This document shows positions 50,793 to 60,198 of a stretch of DNA of 64,000 nucleotides, in pieces. The first letter of the stretch is position 1, and each line of letters begins with the position of its first letter. Origin of the DNA: Bradyrhizobium sp. sBnM-33 (lineage in GTDB: Bacteria; Pseudomonadota; Alphaproteobacteria; Rhizobiales; Xanthobacteraceae). A program made the translations under genes and the position numbers. The stretch is taken from the NCBI RefSeq assembly GCF_032917945.1, contig NZ_CP136624.1:5456001-5520000 (forward strand), written 5' to 3'. The notes below the pieces were generated by a model. It did not search any database. It saw only the letters and a program-made list of their open reading frames with translations, and was not told the DNA's origin.

Positions 50793-51995
50793 ATGCAGGA
50801 ACGTGTCAGTCGTCCGACCGAATCTCGCGCCATTCCATTCGACACCGCCAAGCTCGATTCCCTTATGGAGGCGGCTGGACTCGATATCCTGGTCGCCACC
50901 TCCAAGCACAACGTTCAGTACCTGCTCGACGCCGAGCGGGCGATTTTCTTCGACTACATGGACGCGCTCGGCATCAGCCGTTACTTGCCCGTCCTGATCT
51001 ACCCGAAGGGCGCGCCCGACAAAGCGGCCTATATCGGGCACCGGCTGGAAACGCACCAGCGGGCCGTGGCGCCGCTGTGGGTTCCGCAGGTCCGCACCGA
51101 GGGCAACGGTTCGGTGGACGCCATTTCGCTCGGGGCGGGCCTGATCAAGGAGGCGGCTGTGCCGATGAAGCGGGTCGGCGTGGAGATGCCATTCCTGCCG
51201 ATGGACGCCGGCAGGGCCCTTTCGGACGCCCTGCCCGGTAGCGAGATCAAGGATGCGCTGCTGGTGCTGGAGCGGTTGCGCGCCGTGAAATCGCCGGCAG
51301 AGTTGGCCAAGCTGAAGAAGGCCTCGGAATTGGTGATCGAATCCATGGACGAGGTGATCGCTAGCCACGGCCCGGGTACTACCAAGCAGCAGCTTTTCGA
51401 CGCGTTGAGGATCGCAGAGGTCAAACGCGGATTGACTTTCGAGTATTGCCTGCTGGCCTGCGGCGCCAGCCATAACCGGGCGCCTTCCGCAGACCGCTGG
51501 CAAACCGGGGACGTGCTGTCGCTGGATTCCGGCGGCAACTATCACGGCTATATTGGCGACCTCGCGCGGATGGCCGTGCTGGGCGAACCGGACAGCGAAT
51601 TGAAGGACCTGCTGGCGGAAATCGAAGCCATCCAGCGGGCGGCATTCGCCGCAGTTCGGCCGGGCGCGATGGGCGGCGATATCTATGCTGCGGCGGAAAA
51701 GCGGCTCGCGCAGTCGAGCCAGCGCGACTGCACCGACTTCCTGGCGCACGGCATGGGGCTAGTAAGCCACGAGGCCCCTCGCCTGACGGCCAAAGGCCCC
51801 ATTCCCTATGATGACGCGGACGCGCGCCGGCCCTTGGAGACCGGCATGGTGGTGTCGATCGAGACGACGATGAAACATCCGCGCCGCGGCTTCATCAAGC
51901 TCGAAGACACGGTCGCAGTGACGGCAACAGGCTACGAGATCTTCGGCGAAGGCAGCCGCGGCTGGAATGTCGGCGGCAGCGCGGTGGCGCGGTGA
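50793..51995 (+). CDS. M24-family metallopeptidase (Xaa-Pro aminopeptidase/creatinase-like)
   Basis: This 400-residue pita-bread-fold enzyme has a creatinase-like N-terminal domain (LDILVATSKHNVQYLL) and a C-terminal catalytic domain. Metal-binding segments seen are LSLDSGGNYHGYIGD (Asp pair), AHGMGLVSHEAP (His), VVSIETTMKHP (Glu) and KLEDTVAV (Glu). Members cleave Xaa-Pro dipeptides or act on creatine-like amidines. The ATG at 50793 follows GGAGG; the longer upstream extension is Arg-rich and lacks support. It is divergent from the TRAP operon, which suggests a link with uptake of the substrate, but that is inference. Confidence 0.9.
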   Translation: MQERVSRPTESRAIPFDTAKLDSLMEAAGLDILVATSKHNVQYLLDAERAIFFDYMDALGISRYLPVLIYPKGAPDKAAYIGHRLETHQRAVAPLWVPQVRTEGNGSVDAISLGAGLIKEAAVPMKRVGVEMPFLPMDAGRALSDALPGSEIKDALLVLERLRAVKSPAELAKLKKASELVIESMDEVIASHGPGTTKQQLFDALRIAEVKRGLTFEYCLLACGASHNRAPSADRWQTGDVLSLDSGGNYHGYIGDLARMAVLGEPDSELKDLLAEIEAIQRAAFAAVRPGAMGGDIYAAAEKRLAQSSQRDCTDFLAHGMGLVSHEAPRLTAKGPIPYDDADARRPLETGMVVSIETTMKHPRRGFIKLEDTVAVTATGYEIFGEGSRGWNVGGSAVAR

Positions 51996-52098
51996 GGCCA
52001 TTCGTGTGCCTCTTGAGATCAACAAAGGCCCGGACTTCACGCCAGCGCAGTGGACTGTCGCGGGCGTGAGATTCTTCGTTTCAGCGATGCTTTGCGGC

Positions 52099-52476
52099 TC
52101 ACCCCTTTTCCACGTCTCCGCCTGCGTCCAACCAGCCTTTGAAGCCGCCGAGATTGCGTACGTTGTCGTAGCCCATATCCTTCAGCGTCTTTCCGACCAG
52201 CGCGGAACGCCCGCCGGATGCGCAGTAAGCAACAACCATCTTGGTCCGGTCGAAGGCCGTATCGTGCAGCGCTGAGGCAGGATCCGCCCGGAATTCCACG
52301 AGGCCGCGCGGTACGGCGACGGCACCCGGAATTTTTCCCGAGGCAGTGACTTCCGCCGGCTCCCGAACATCGAGGAAAAGCACATCGGTCCTTCCCAGCA
52401 ATCCCTTAGCTTCATCGGGACTGATGCGCGGGACTTCCGCATCGGCTTCGGCGAGCATCGTTTGTACAGTTTTCAT
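52099..52476 (-). CDS. Single-domain rhodanese
   Basis: This 125-residue sulfurtransferase domain has the active-site Cys in VAYCASGGRSA, the preceding LFLDVREPAEV and a C-terminal LGGFKGWLDAGG. Rhodaneses move sulfane sulfur from thiosulfate or persulfide to acceptors. The ATG at 52476 (MKTVQTMLAE) is chosen over an upstream start because an AAGGCCC box and the fold begin there. It stands alone between the M24 gene and an enoyl-CoA hydratase gene. Confidence 0.92.
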   Translation of the reverse strand: MKTVQTMLAEADAEVPRISPDEAKGLLGRTDVLFLDVREPAEVTASGKIPGAVAVPRGLVEFRADPASALHDTAFDRTKMVVAYCASGGRSALVGKTLKDMGYDNVRNLGGFKGWLDAGGDVEKG

Positions 52477-52617
52477 TGGGCCTTCTCCATATGTGGGCTC
52501 GCCAGCGCGGCGGTGTTCTAAATCTAAGCTCCCGCAAGGCACGCAATGCTCGCAGGTTGCAAGGGGCTAATAGCCCATCCCATTTTAATTTCGATCATGC
52601 AATCGAAGGATGCTGCG

Positions 52618-53562
52618 CTATATTTTTGGGTGTGGCAATCCCACTGCTTGTCGCAGCAAATTCCACCCCTTTGCTGACGCCAGCACACCGCGAAAATCCT
52701 CATCTTTTGCAGCAGCTTGGTTGGTGGCCCGTTCGCACATCCAAACTGTTCGCGCTATTTCCCCCTGAACTTCGGCTTGCGTCGCTCCAGAAACGCTGCG
52801 ACGGCCTTCCTTGTGATCCTCGGTCATGCTCGCCAGCGCGAATTGGTCGACGTCCATGTGGCTGGCGAGATCATCGAGCGCGTGCGCAAGGCGATTGATC
52901 GTTAGCTTGGTCATGGCGACGGATAGCGGCGGCTGCGCGGCGATTTTGGCGGCGAGCACCATCGCGGCATCGAAGGCCTTGCCGGGATCGGCCACCTCCT
53001 CCACCAGACGCCATTCGTAAGCCTCGGCAGCGGTGATGCGCTGATCAGCCAGGATCACCGCCTGCTTGGTGCGCGCCGGTCCCATCAAATGCAGCATGCG
53101 TGGCACGCTCTGCCAGCTCATGTTCATGCCGAGCCCGATCTCCGGCACGCGCATATGGGCGTCGCGGGCCATCACCCGGAAGTCCAGCGCCACTGCGAGC
53201 GCCACGCCGCCGCCGACGCAAAAGCCCTCGATGGCGCCGATCGTGATCTGCTCCATATCCTGCCAGGCCCGGGTCAGCCGCGGCCCGAGCTTTAAGTGCC
53301 GGCGCAAGGCGCCGAGATCCATGGTCTTGCGCGAGCGGCCTTCGGGGTCCTTCAGGTCAAAACCGGCGCTGAAGGATTTGGCGCCGCCCGTGAGCACCAC
53401 GACCGAGGTGTCGCCATCATCCTCAAAACTGCGGGCGGCGTCGGTGAGCTGGCGCAGCGCTTCCGGCGACAGCGCATTGATGCCGTCGCCGCGGTCGAAG
53501 CGCACGACAGCGATACGGTCGTCCGGCCCGAGGCCTTTTTCAATCGTCACAAATCCGGTCAA
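52618..53562 (-). CDS. Enoyl-CoA hydratase/isomerase family protein
   Basis: This 314-residue crotonase-fold protein has the oxyanion-hole region SFSAGFDLKDPEG, IEGFCVGGGVALAVALDF and the C-terminal helix with MTEDHKEGRRSV. It most likely hydrates or isomerises an enoyl-CoA intermediate; the Glu pair of classic hydratases is not clearly placed, so the exact reaction is open. The protein is longer than the typical 260 residues, with a ~40-residue C-terminal extension (TVWMCERATNQAAA). It is a minus-strand gene next to the plus-strand MFS gene. Confidence 0.85.
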   Translation of the reverse strand: MTGFVTIEKGLGPDDRIAVVRFDRGDGINALSPEALRQLTDAARSFEDDGDTSVVVLTGGAKSFSAGFDLKDPEGRSRKTMDLGALRRHLKLGPRLTRAWQDMEQITIGAIEGFCVGGGVALAVALDFRVMARDAHMRVPEIGLGMNMSWQSVPRMLHLMGPARTKQAVILADQRITAAEAYEWRLVEEVADPGKAFDAAMVLAAKIAAQPPLSVAMTKLTINRLAHALDDLASHMDVDQFALASMTEDHKEGRRSVSGATQAEVQGEIARTVWMCERATNQAAAKDEDFRGVLASAKGWNLLRQAVGLPHPKI

Positions 53563-53713
53563 TCCATCGCTCCCTGTCCGTCACTTTTCGAAAGTTTAGA
53601 CCAGAAAGAATTTCGGCGAACCTGAATCCTTCGTCGGTTCCTATTCGTCTTTGTTCGCGAAACCATCGCATCCGCTCGGCGCGGATCGGAGGCGAACAAG
53701 GAGCATTTTGCAG

Positions 53714-54931
53714 ATGGGACCATCATATCGCTGGGTGATCGTTGGCGTCGGCGCGTTAATGACATGCATCGGCATCGGCGCCATGTTCTCGCTGGCCGTC
53801 TATTTGGAACCGATCTCGACGGAAACGGGATGGTCGCGCGCCGGAATTTCGGGTGCGATGACCATCGATTTCCTGACCATGGGCATTGCGGGCTTCGCTT
53901 GGGGAGCCGCCAGCGACAGGTTTGGCACGCGCCCTGTTGTCCTGAGCGGCGCCCTCCTCCTCGGCCTGGGTCTATTTCTCGCCAGCCGCGCGACATCGCT
54001 AATCGAATTCCAGCTCACCTATGGCATTCTCGTTGGGCTTGCCGCAGGTGCTTTCTTCGCGCCGATGATCGCAGCGGCGACGGTGTGGTTCGAGAACAAC
54101 CGCAGCCTCGCCGTCTCGCTGGTATCTGCAGGCATGGGCGTGGCACCGATGACGATCTCGCCATTCGCGCGCTGGCTGATCTCGACCTATGATTGGCGTA
54201 CCGCGATGATGATTGTGGGCCTGATGGCGTGGGCCTTGCTGATACCGGCCGCGCTGTTGGTCCGACAGCCCCCGGTGCCGCGCCCATCCGCCTTGCCGGC
54301 GACGGGCGCTGGCAGCGATCTGGGCGCGGAATGGTCGGTCGCGGACGCGCTTCGCTCGCCCCAATTCCTGGTGCTGGCGCTGACCTTCTTCGCGTGCTGC
54401 GCCGCGCATTCCGGACCGATCTTCCATATGGTCAGCTACGCGATGCTTTGCGGGATCCCGGCAATGACGGCGGTCAGCATCTACAGCGTGGAAGGATTGT
54501 CCGGGCTCGGCGGCCGCCTCCTGCTTGGCGTGCTCGCCGATCGCCTGGGCGCGAAGCGCGTCTTGATCGGCGGTCTCCTGGTGCAGGCGCTGGCGATTGG
54601 GACTTATCTCTATGTCAGCAAACTCGGCGAGTTCTACGCGCTCGCGATCGTGTTCGGAACGGCTTATGGCGGCGTGATGCCCCTCTATGCCGTGCTGGCG
54701 CGCGAATATTTCGGCCCGCGGATCATGGGAACGGTGTTTGGCGCGGCCACCATGGTATCAAGCCTCGGCATGGCGCTTGGACCGTGGGCCGGCGGCATGA
54801 TCTTCGATACCTTCCACGATTACCGCTGGCTTTACATCGGCGCGTTCAGCGTAGGCCTCGGCGCGATGGCGATTGCGCTGACCTTCCCGCCACTGCCGCC
54901 GCGATCGCGCGAGCGGCTGCAGCCGGCTTAA
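53714..54931 (+). CDS. MFS transporter, oxalate/formate antiporter-like
   Basis: This 405-residue carrier has about 12 membrane helices. It starts YRWVIVGVGALMTCIGIGAM and has MFS loop motifs (GAASDRFGTRPVVLSGA between helices 2 and 3, and GVLADRLGAKR between 8 and 9). The helix pattern resembles the oxalate/formate or monocarboxylate group. The ATG at 53714 follows AAGGAGCATTTTGCAG. It lies 64 bases before the nitrile hydratase genes and may import a nitrile-derived acid or amide, which is inference. Confidence 0.88.
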   Translation: MGPSYRWVIVGVGALMTCIGIGAMFSLAVYLEPISTETGWSRAGISGAMTIDFLTMGIAGFAWGAASDRFGTRPVVLSGALLLGLGLFLASRATSLIEFQLTYGILVGLAAGAFFAPMIAAATVWFENNRSLAVSLVSAGMGVAPMTISPFARWLISTYDWRTAMMIVGLMAWALLIPAALLVRQPPVPRPSALPATGAGSDLGAEWSVADALRSPQFLVLALTFFACCAAHSGPIFHMVSYAMLCGIPAMTAVSIYSVEGLSGLGGRLLLGVLADRLGAKRVLIGGLLVQALAIGTYLYVSKLGEFYALAIVFGTAYGGVMPLYAVLAREYFGPRIMGTVFGAATMVSSLGMALGPWAGGMIFDTFHDYRWLYIGAFSVGLGAMAIALTFPPLPPRSRERLQPA

Positions 54932-54995
54932 AGGGCGGCCTACAATGAGAGTCCCTGCCTCGACATAGCCCGGATTTTGCGCCTATCCTCAGGGC

Positions 54996-55637
54996 ATGAG
55001 CGACCATGATCACGACCACCACGGCCACCACCACGATCACGACCACTCCGAACTATCGGAGACTGAGCTGCGTGTGCGGGCGCTTGAATCGATCTTGACC
55101 AAGAAAGGCTATGTCGATCCGGCCTCCCTCGACCTCCTGATCGATCTTTACGAAAAGAAGATCGGACCGCGCAACGGTGTTCGCGTGGTGGCCAAGGCGT
55201 GGAGCGATTCCGCCTATCGCGAACGGCTGATGAAAGATGCAACGGCTGCGATTGCCGAGCTCGACTATTCCGGCCGCCAGGGCGAGCATATGGTCGTCGT
55301 GGAAAACACGCCCGAACAGCACAACATGGTCGTGTGCACACTATGCTCCTGCTACCCGCACCCCGTGCTGGGGCTTCCGCCGGTCTGGTACAAATCCGCG
55401 CCCTATCGCTCCCGTGCCGTCTCCGATCCGCGCGGCGTGCTGAAGGATTTCGGCGTGACGCTGCCGAACACCACCAAAATCCGGGTCTGGGATTCCACAG
55501 CCGAAATCCGTTACCTCGTGCTGCCGATGCGGCCTGAGGGTACCGAGGGCTGGAGCGAAGAACAGCTCGCCGAACTCGTCACCCGCGACAGCATGATCGG
55601 CACAGGGCTGCCGAAACAACCTAGCGAGATTGGCTGA
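54996..55637 (+). CDS. nthA: Nitrile hydratase alpha subunit, cobalt type
   Basis: The alpha subunit carries the metal centre that hydrates nitriles to amides. The claw motif [14 protein letters not shown] has Cys114, Thr115, Cys117, Ser118 and Cys119; Thr at the second position indicates the cobalt rather than iron type (VCSLCSC). The N-terminus is unusual: residues 3-17 are alternating His and Asp ([15 protein letters not shown]), a built-in metal-binding run. Length (213) is normal for the family. It overlaps nthB by one base. The MFS gene lies upstream and the activator gene downstream. Confidence 0.96.
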   Translation: MSDHDHDHHGHHHDHDHSELSETELRVRALESILTKKGYVDPASLDLLIDLYEKKIGPRNGVRVVAKAWSDSAYRERLMKDATAAIAELDYSGRQGEHMVVVENTPEQHNMVVCTLCSCYPHPVLGLPPVWYKSAPYRSRAVSDPRGVLKDFGVTLPNTTKIRVWDSTAEIRYLVLPMRPEGTEGWSEEQLAELVTRDSMIGTGLPKQPSEIG

Positions 55638-56296
55638 TGGACGGCGCGCATGACATGGGCGGCGCGAAGGGTTTTGGGCCTGTTGTGCCCGAGCCGAACG
55701 AGCCGGTGTTTCATGCTGACTGGGAGCGTCGCGCCTTTGCGCTGACAGTTGCTATGGCGCGCCCAGGCGGCTGGAACATCGATATGTCGCGGTTTGCGCG
55801 CGAGAACCGGCCGCCCGAGGATTACCTCAGCAAGAGCTACTTCGAGCTTTGGCTGGCCGGGCTGGAAACGCTGATGATCGAGCGCGGGCTGGTGACGCGC
55901 GAGGAGATCGAGGCCGGCAAGGTGCTGTCGCCGCCTAAGCCTGGCGTCAAGCCGATCGCTCCAGATGAAGTCACGCCGGCGATCCGCCGCGGCGGCCCGA
56001 CCGAGCGCGAGCCGAAAGCGCCTGCGATGTTCGCGGTCGGCGAGACCGTGCGGATGAAGGATATCCATCCCGTGACGCATACCCGGCTACCGCAATATGT
56101 CCGTGGCCACCTCGGCACCATCGAGCTCAACCACGGTTGCCACGTCTTCCCAGACACCAACTCGCTCGGTCAAGGTGAAGACCCGCAATGGCTCTATACC
56201 GTCAGGTTCGATGGGCCGGAATTGTGGGGCAAGGACGGCGACCCGACGCTGAGCGTCTCCGTCGACGCCTGGGAATCCTATCTGGAGCGCCCGTGA
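55637..56296 (+). CDS. nthB: Nitrile hydratase beta subunit
   Basis: The beta subunit forms the substrate channel and second half of the active site in nitrile hydratase. The 219-residue product has HDMGGAKGFGPV at the start, the region YLSKSYFELWLAGLETLMIE, and the SH3-like C-terminus with FAVGETVRMKD and PQYVRGHLGTIELNHG. The stop overlaps the next gene's ATG by one base. The tight nthA-nthB-activator order is the common layout for cobalt-type clusters. Confidence 0.96.
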   Translation: MDGAHDMGGAKGFGPVVPEPNEPVFHADWERRAFALTVAMARPGGWNIDMSRFARENRPPEDYLSKSYFELWLAGLETLMIERGLVTREEIEAGKVLSPPKPGVKPIAPDEVTPAIRRGGPTEREPKAPAMFAVGETVRMKDIHPVTHTRLPQYVRGHLGTIELNHGCHVFPDTNSLGQGEDPQWLYTVRFDGPELWGKDGDPTLSVSVDAWESYLERP

Positions 56297-56679
56297 TGGA
56301 TTTAACCCCGCAACAGGCGATGCGGGCGGCGGTTGCTGTCCCCGGCGTGCCGCGCGATGAAGACGGCCCGGTGTTTCGCGAGCCGTGGGAGGCGCGCGCC
56401 TTCGCCATGGCGCTGGCGTTGCATGAGGCCGGCGTCTTCACCTGGAAGGAATGGGCGGAGACGCTGGGCGCGCAAATCAAGCGCGCGCAGGCTGAAGGCG
56501 ATCCTGATACCGGCGAAACCTACTACCGGCATTGGCTCGCGACGCTGGAAACGCTCGTCGCCGCCAAAGGCGTCACCACATCGGATGTTCTGCATCGCTA
56601 CCGCGACGCCTGGGACCATGCCGCCGACCGCACCCCGCACGGCGCGCCGATCGAGTTGAGAGCGGAGGATTTTGGCTAG
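56296..56679 (+). CDS. Nitrile hydratase accessory protein (beta-like activator)
   Basis: This 127-residue protein resembles the N-terminal half of the beta subunit (GPVFREPWEARAFAMALALH, TWKEWAETLGAQI, YYRHWLATLETLVAAKG). It belongs to the small activator group (P14K/NhlE-like) that inserts cobalt into the alpha subunit by subunit swapping. The ATG at 56296 is within the TGATG overlap with nthB; a longer upstream extension would overlap nthB and is rejected. No separate cobalt transporter gene is close by. Confidence 0.9.
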   Translation: MDLTPQQAMRAAVAVPGVPRDEDGPVFREPWEARAFAMALALHEAGVFTWKEWAETLGAQIKRAQAEGDPDTGETYYRHWLATLETLVAAKGVTTSDVLHRYRDAWDHAADRTPHGAPIELRAEDFG

Positions 56680-56700
56680 CGGTCGCTATCGCCCACACTA

Positions 56701-56829
56701 GGACGTCATCCCCGCGCATGCGGAGAGCCAGTACGCCGCGGCTTCTCGGTTCAATTGCTACTGTCTCTGGAAATACTGGGTCACCCGCCCCAGTGCGCAA
56801 TTGCGCACAAGGCGGGTAACGACAACTGA
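56701..56829. repeat. Bradyrhizobial-type intergenic palindromic repeat
   Basis: The ~130-base block begins GGACGTCATCCCCGCGC and ends GGCGGGTAACGACAAC, a pattern common between genes of Bradyrhizobium and relatives. Its right half holds a hairpin: ACCCGCC (56783-56789) pairs with GGCGGGT (56811-56817) around the palindrome GTGCGCAATTGCGCAC (56793-56808). It lies between the convergent nitrile hydratase and queC units and may act as a terminator-like element. Confidence 0.7.
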
Positions 56830-56845
56830 GTGTGCGGCGCGTACA

Positions 56846-57556
56846 TTACGCCCCCACATACTCCCGCCAGCCCTTCGCCCGCAGCGCGCAGGCCGGGCAT
56901 TCACCGCAACCATAGCCCCAATCGTGCTGCGCGCCGCGCTCACCGAGATAGCAGGTGTGAGAGTGTTCGCGGATCAGGTCGACCAGCCCTGCTCCACCGA
57001 GGTCGTGCGCGAGCTTCCAGGTCGAAGCCTTGTCGAGCCACATCAGCGGTGTATGCAGCTCAAAGTTCTTGGCCATGCCGAGATTGAGCGCCGATTGCAG
57101 CGCCTTGATGGTCTCGTCGCGGCAGTCAGGATAGCCGGAGTAATCCGTCTCGCACATGCCGCCGACGATGTGGCCGATGCCGCGTCGATACGCCAGCGCC
57201 GCGGCGAAAGTGAGAAACACCAGGTTACGGCCGGGCACGAACGTATTGGGCAGGCCATCAGCGCCCATGGCAATGGCGACGTTACGCGTCAGCGCGGTAT
57301 TGGAAATTTCGGCCAGCGTCGGGATTTCCAGCGTGTGGCTCTCGCCGAGCTTTGCCGTCCAATCCGGTCGCAACGATTTCAGGCCGGACAGCAGCCGGTC
57401 GCGGCATTCCAGCTCGATCGCGTGGCGCTGGCCGTAGCTGAAGCCGAGCATTTCGACGCGGGCGAAGCGCTGTAAGGCCCAGGCCAGGCAGGTGGTGGAG
57501 TCCTGCCCGCCGGAAAACAGCACCAGCGCGGTTTCGGACAATGATTGGTCGCTCAT
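56846..57556 (-). CDS. queC: 7-cyano-7-deazaguanine synthase
   Basis: QueC makes preQ0, the precursor of queuosine in tRNA, from 7-carboxy-7-deazaguanine with ATP and ammonia. The 236-residue product has the PP-loop [34 protein letters not shown], and the zinc site [10 protein letters not shown] near the C-terminus plus Cys at SHTCYLG. The ATG at 57556 (MSDQS) is taken as start. It is alone on the minus strand, with mazG divergent from it. Confidence 0.97.
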   Translation of the reverse strand: MSDQSLSETALVLFSGGQDSTTCLAWALQRFARVEMLGFSYGQRHAIELECRDRLLSGLKSLRPDWTAKLGESHTLEIPTLAEISNTALTRNVAIAMGADGLPNTFVPGRNLVFLTFAAALAYRRGIGHIVGGMCETDYSGYPDCRDETIKALQSALNLGMAKNFELHTPLMWLDKASTWKLAHDLGGAGLVDLIREHSHTCYLGERGAQHDWGYGCGECPACALRAKGWREYVGA

Positions 57557-57686
57557 GACGGGCAATTAGCACTCCCGCGGCTTCAGGCCAACCGGTGGAA
57601 ATTGCCTCGATTTTGGCCTGTTCCGCTGGGATCGGTCGACCGCTTGCGGCATAAAGCGGCCTGCCCCTCCAAGCGACGGAAATCCC

Positions 57687-58541
57687 ATGACCCCTTCCCG
57701 CGATATTTCCCGCCTCATCGAGATCATGGCGGCGTTGCGCACGCCGGTCACGGGGTGTCCGTGGGACCTCGAACAGAACTTTGCGACCATCGCGCCCTAC
57801 ACCATCGAAGAAGCCTATGAGGTGGCGGACGCGATCGCACGCGGCGATCTCGATGATCTCCGCGAGGAACTCGGCGATCTCCTGCTGCAGGTCGTCTACC
57901 ACGCCCGCATGGCGGAAGAGCAAAACGCCTTCGCCTTCGGCGACGTCGTTGAGGCGATCACAGGCAAGCTGATACGCCGTCATCCGCATGTATTCGCCGA
58001 TAAGGACGGCAACATCGCTCCCGCTGGCGTCAAGAGCGCCTGGGAGCGCATAAAGGCCGAGGAAAAGGCCGAACGCGCGGCACGGCGGCCGACGGAGGAC
58101 ACCACGCACAAATCGCTGCTGTCGAGCATCAAGGCGGGTCAACCGGCGCTGACGCGGGCGATGGAATTGCAGCGCAAGGCGTCGACCGTCGGATTCGACT
58201 GGAACGATCCCCGCGCGGTGCTGCACAAGATTCGTGAGGAGGCTGACGAGATCGAAGCAGCCCTGGACAACGGCAAGCCTGACGAACTCGCGGCCGAAAC
58301 CGGCGATCTCCTGTTCGCGCTGGTCAATCTGGCGCGGCACGTCGGCGCCGATCCCGAAACCGCGCTGCGTGGCACTAACGCTAAATTCGAGCGCCGCTTT
58401 GCCTATATCGAGCGCGTGCTGGCGGCCAAAGGCCGCTCGCTTGAGGACGCAACCCTCGCCGAAATGGATGCGTTGTGGGACGAGGCCAAGGAAGCTGAAC
58501 AGCCGGCCGCATCAGCCTCAGCGCGAAGTGATCGAAGATAG
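57687..58541 (+). CDS. mazG: Nucleoside triphosphate pyrophosphohydrolase MazG
   Basis: MazG hydrolyses canonical and damaged NTPs to monophosphates, guarding the nucleotide pool. The 284-residue protein contains two MazG domains: CPWDLEQNFATIAPYTIEEA, then LREELGDLLLQVVYH with the ExxE-type Glu cluster, and a second copy (EADEIEAALD, ETGDLLFALVNLARH). The C-terminal tail is Ala/Ser-rich. It is divergent from queC and convergent with hflX, the usual hfq-hflX-mazG neighbourhood of alphaproteobacteria. Confidence 0.96.
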   Translation: MTPSRDISRLIEIMAALRTPVTGCPWDLEQNFATIAPYTIEEAYEVADAIARGDLDDLREELGDLLLQVVYHARMAEEQNAFAFGDVVEAITGKLIRRHPHVFADKDGNIAPAGVKSAWERIKAEEKAERAARRPTEDTTHKSLLSSIKAGQPALTRAMELQRKASTVGFDWNDPRAVLHKIREEADEIEAALDNGKPDELAAETGDLLFALVNLARHVGADPETALRGTNAKFERRFAYIERVLAAKGRSLEDATLAEMDALWDEAKEAEQPAASASARSDRR

Positions 58542-58561
58542 AGTGCGCGTTCGCGCGATAA

Positions 58562-59938
58562 TTACGCGACCCTCGGCACGGCATCAAACCGCGACACCAC
58601 GATGTCGCGCTTGGTCTCATCGACGCGCACCGTCATGTCGAAGCGTCCGTCGCGGAGCTCTTTGTTTAGCACTTCGGCATTTCGATGCAGCCAACTGATG
58701 CCGGCGCCGTCGGAAGCGTCGATGGAGAGGTCGAGCGTCGTGCGCGTCGCCGCCAAGCGGTCCTCGATCGCGGTCAGCAACGCATCGATCCCCTCGCCTG
58801 ACGCGGCGGAGACCAGGAAACATGGCCGCTCCGGCGGGCGGCGCGCGGCGATGTTGCGCAGGTTCTCGCGTTCTTCGGGATCGAAGCGATCGATCTTATT
58901 CCAGACCTCGAGGATACGTGCACCGGCATCCGGATCGATGCCGAGCTGACGCAGCACGGCATCAACGTCGCGCTCCTGCGCCTCCGCGTCTTCATGCGAA
59001 ATGTCGCGCACGTGGAGAATGATATCGGCCTCCAGCACCTCTTCCAGCGTGGCGCGGAAGGCAGCGACGAGCTGCGTCGGCAGGTTGGAGATGAATCCGA
59101 CAGTATCGGAGAGCATCGCCTTGCCGCCATGTGGCAGGCTCAGCGCGCGCAAGGTCGGATCCAGCGTCGCAAACAGCATGTCGGCCGCCTGCACGTCGGC
59201 ACGCGTGAGCCGGTTGAACAGGGTCGATTTGCCGGCATTGGTGTAGCCGACCAGCGCCACCACGCGATATGGCACGCGCTGCCGGCCGGCGCGATGCAGC
59301 CGCCGCGTCGCCTGCACCTTCTTCAGTTCATTTTCCAGCCGCGTGATGCGGTCGCCGATCAGGCGGCGGTCGGCCTCGATCTGGGTCTCGCCGGGGCCGC
59401 CCATGAAGCCGAAACCGCCGCGCTGGCGCTCCAGATGGGTCCAGGACCGCACCAGACGGCTGCGCTGATAATTCAGGTGCGCAAGCTCGACCTGCAGCGC
59501 GCCCTCCTTGGTCTTGGCGCGGCGGCCGAAAATTTCCAAAATCAGTCCGGTGCGGTCGAGCACCTTGGTGTTCCAGGCCTTCTCGAGGTTGCGCTGCTGG
59601 ATCGGCGACAGCGCGCAATCCATCACGACAAGTTCGATGTCATGGCCCGCGATCAGGCCGGTGATCTCCTCGACCTTGCCCTTGCCGAGGTAAGTCGCTG
59701 GACGGATCTGGGTCACTGGCGCAATCAGCGCGTCGGCGATCGTGAGGTCGATGGCGCGCGCCAGACCCGTCGCTTCCTCGAGCCGGGCCTCGAAATCGCG
59801 CGCAGCCTCGTTCGCCTGCGCATCAGCATCGCCGCGGCGCATTCGCAGATATGGGCCGATGACGATCACCCGCCCGCTTTGTTTGGCCCCCGCCGACCGC
59901 GGACGGTCGGCGCTCCCTTCACGGTCGAAGGGTTCCAA
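58562..59938 (-). CDS. hflX: Ribosome-associated GTPase HflX
   Basis: HflX is a GTPase that splits stalled ribosomes during stress. The 458-residue protein has the N-terminal nucleotide-binding region (GKGKVEEITGLI, and MDCALSPIQQRNLEK), the conserved GGFGFMGGPGETQIEADRR helix, and the G domain with GYTNAGKSTLFN (G1), DTVGFISNLP (G3) and NKID (G4). The alphaproteobacterial C-terminal extension is present. It lies 11 bases after hfq on the same strand. Confidence 0.97.
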   Translation of the reverse strand: MEPFDREGSADRPRSAGAKQSGRVIVIGPYLRMRRGDADAQANEAARDFEARLEEATGLARAIDLTIADALIAPVTQIRPATYLGKGKVEEITGLIAGHDIELVVMDCALSPIQQRNLEKAWNTKVLDRTGLILEIFGRRAKTKEGALQVELAHLNYQRSRLVRSWTHLERQRGGFGFMGGPGETQIEADRRLIGDRITRLENELKKVQATRRLHRAGRQRVPYRVVALVGYTNAGKSTLFNRLTRADVQAADMLFATLDPTLRALSLPHGGKAMLSDTVGFISNLPTQLVAAFRATLEEVLEADIILHVRDISHEDAEAQERDVDAVLRQLGIDPDAGARILEVWNKIDRFDPEERENLRNIAARRPPERPCFLVSAASGEGIDALLTAIEDRLAATRTTLDLSIDASDGAGISWLHRNAEVLNKELRDGRFDMTVRVDETKRDIVVSRFDAVPRVA

Positions 59939-59949
59939 TCAGTTCACTC

Positions 59950-60198
59950 TCAAGCCGGAGCATCCTCGCCGCCCTCGAACAACTGGATCGGAGCGCCAGG
60001 CATGATGGTCGAGATCGCATGCTTGTAGACTAGCTGCGAGTGGCCGTCGCGCCGAAGCAGCAAGCAGAAATTGTCGAACCAGGTGACTATCCCCTGCAGC
60101 TTTACCCCGTTGACCAGAAAGATCGTCAGTGGCGTTTTTGTTTTACGAACGTGATTTAGGAAGGTGTCTTGTAGGTTTTGTGCGCGGTCTGCCGCCAT
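59950..60198 (-). CDS. hfq: RNA chaperone Hfq
   Basis: Hfq is an Sm-like hexameric protein that pairs small RNAs with mRNAs and regulates nitrogen fixation genes in rhizobia. The 82-residue product has the Sm1 motif ([20 protein letters not shown]) and Sm2 motif ([10 protein letters not shown]) and a short C-terminus. The ATG at 60198 begins [13 protein letters not shown]. It is followed at 11 bases by hflX, so the two are co-transcribed, downstream of ntrX. Confidence 0.98.
   Translation of the reverse strand: MAADRAQNLQDTFLNHVRKTKTPLTIFLVNGVKLQGIVTWFDNFCLLLRRDGHSQLVYKHAISTIMPGAPIQLFEGGEDAPA

Noticed and set aside
58994..60028. Plus-strand frame of 344 residues
   Set aside because: It is antisense to hflX and part of hfq, with no recognisable protein motif.
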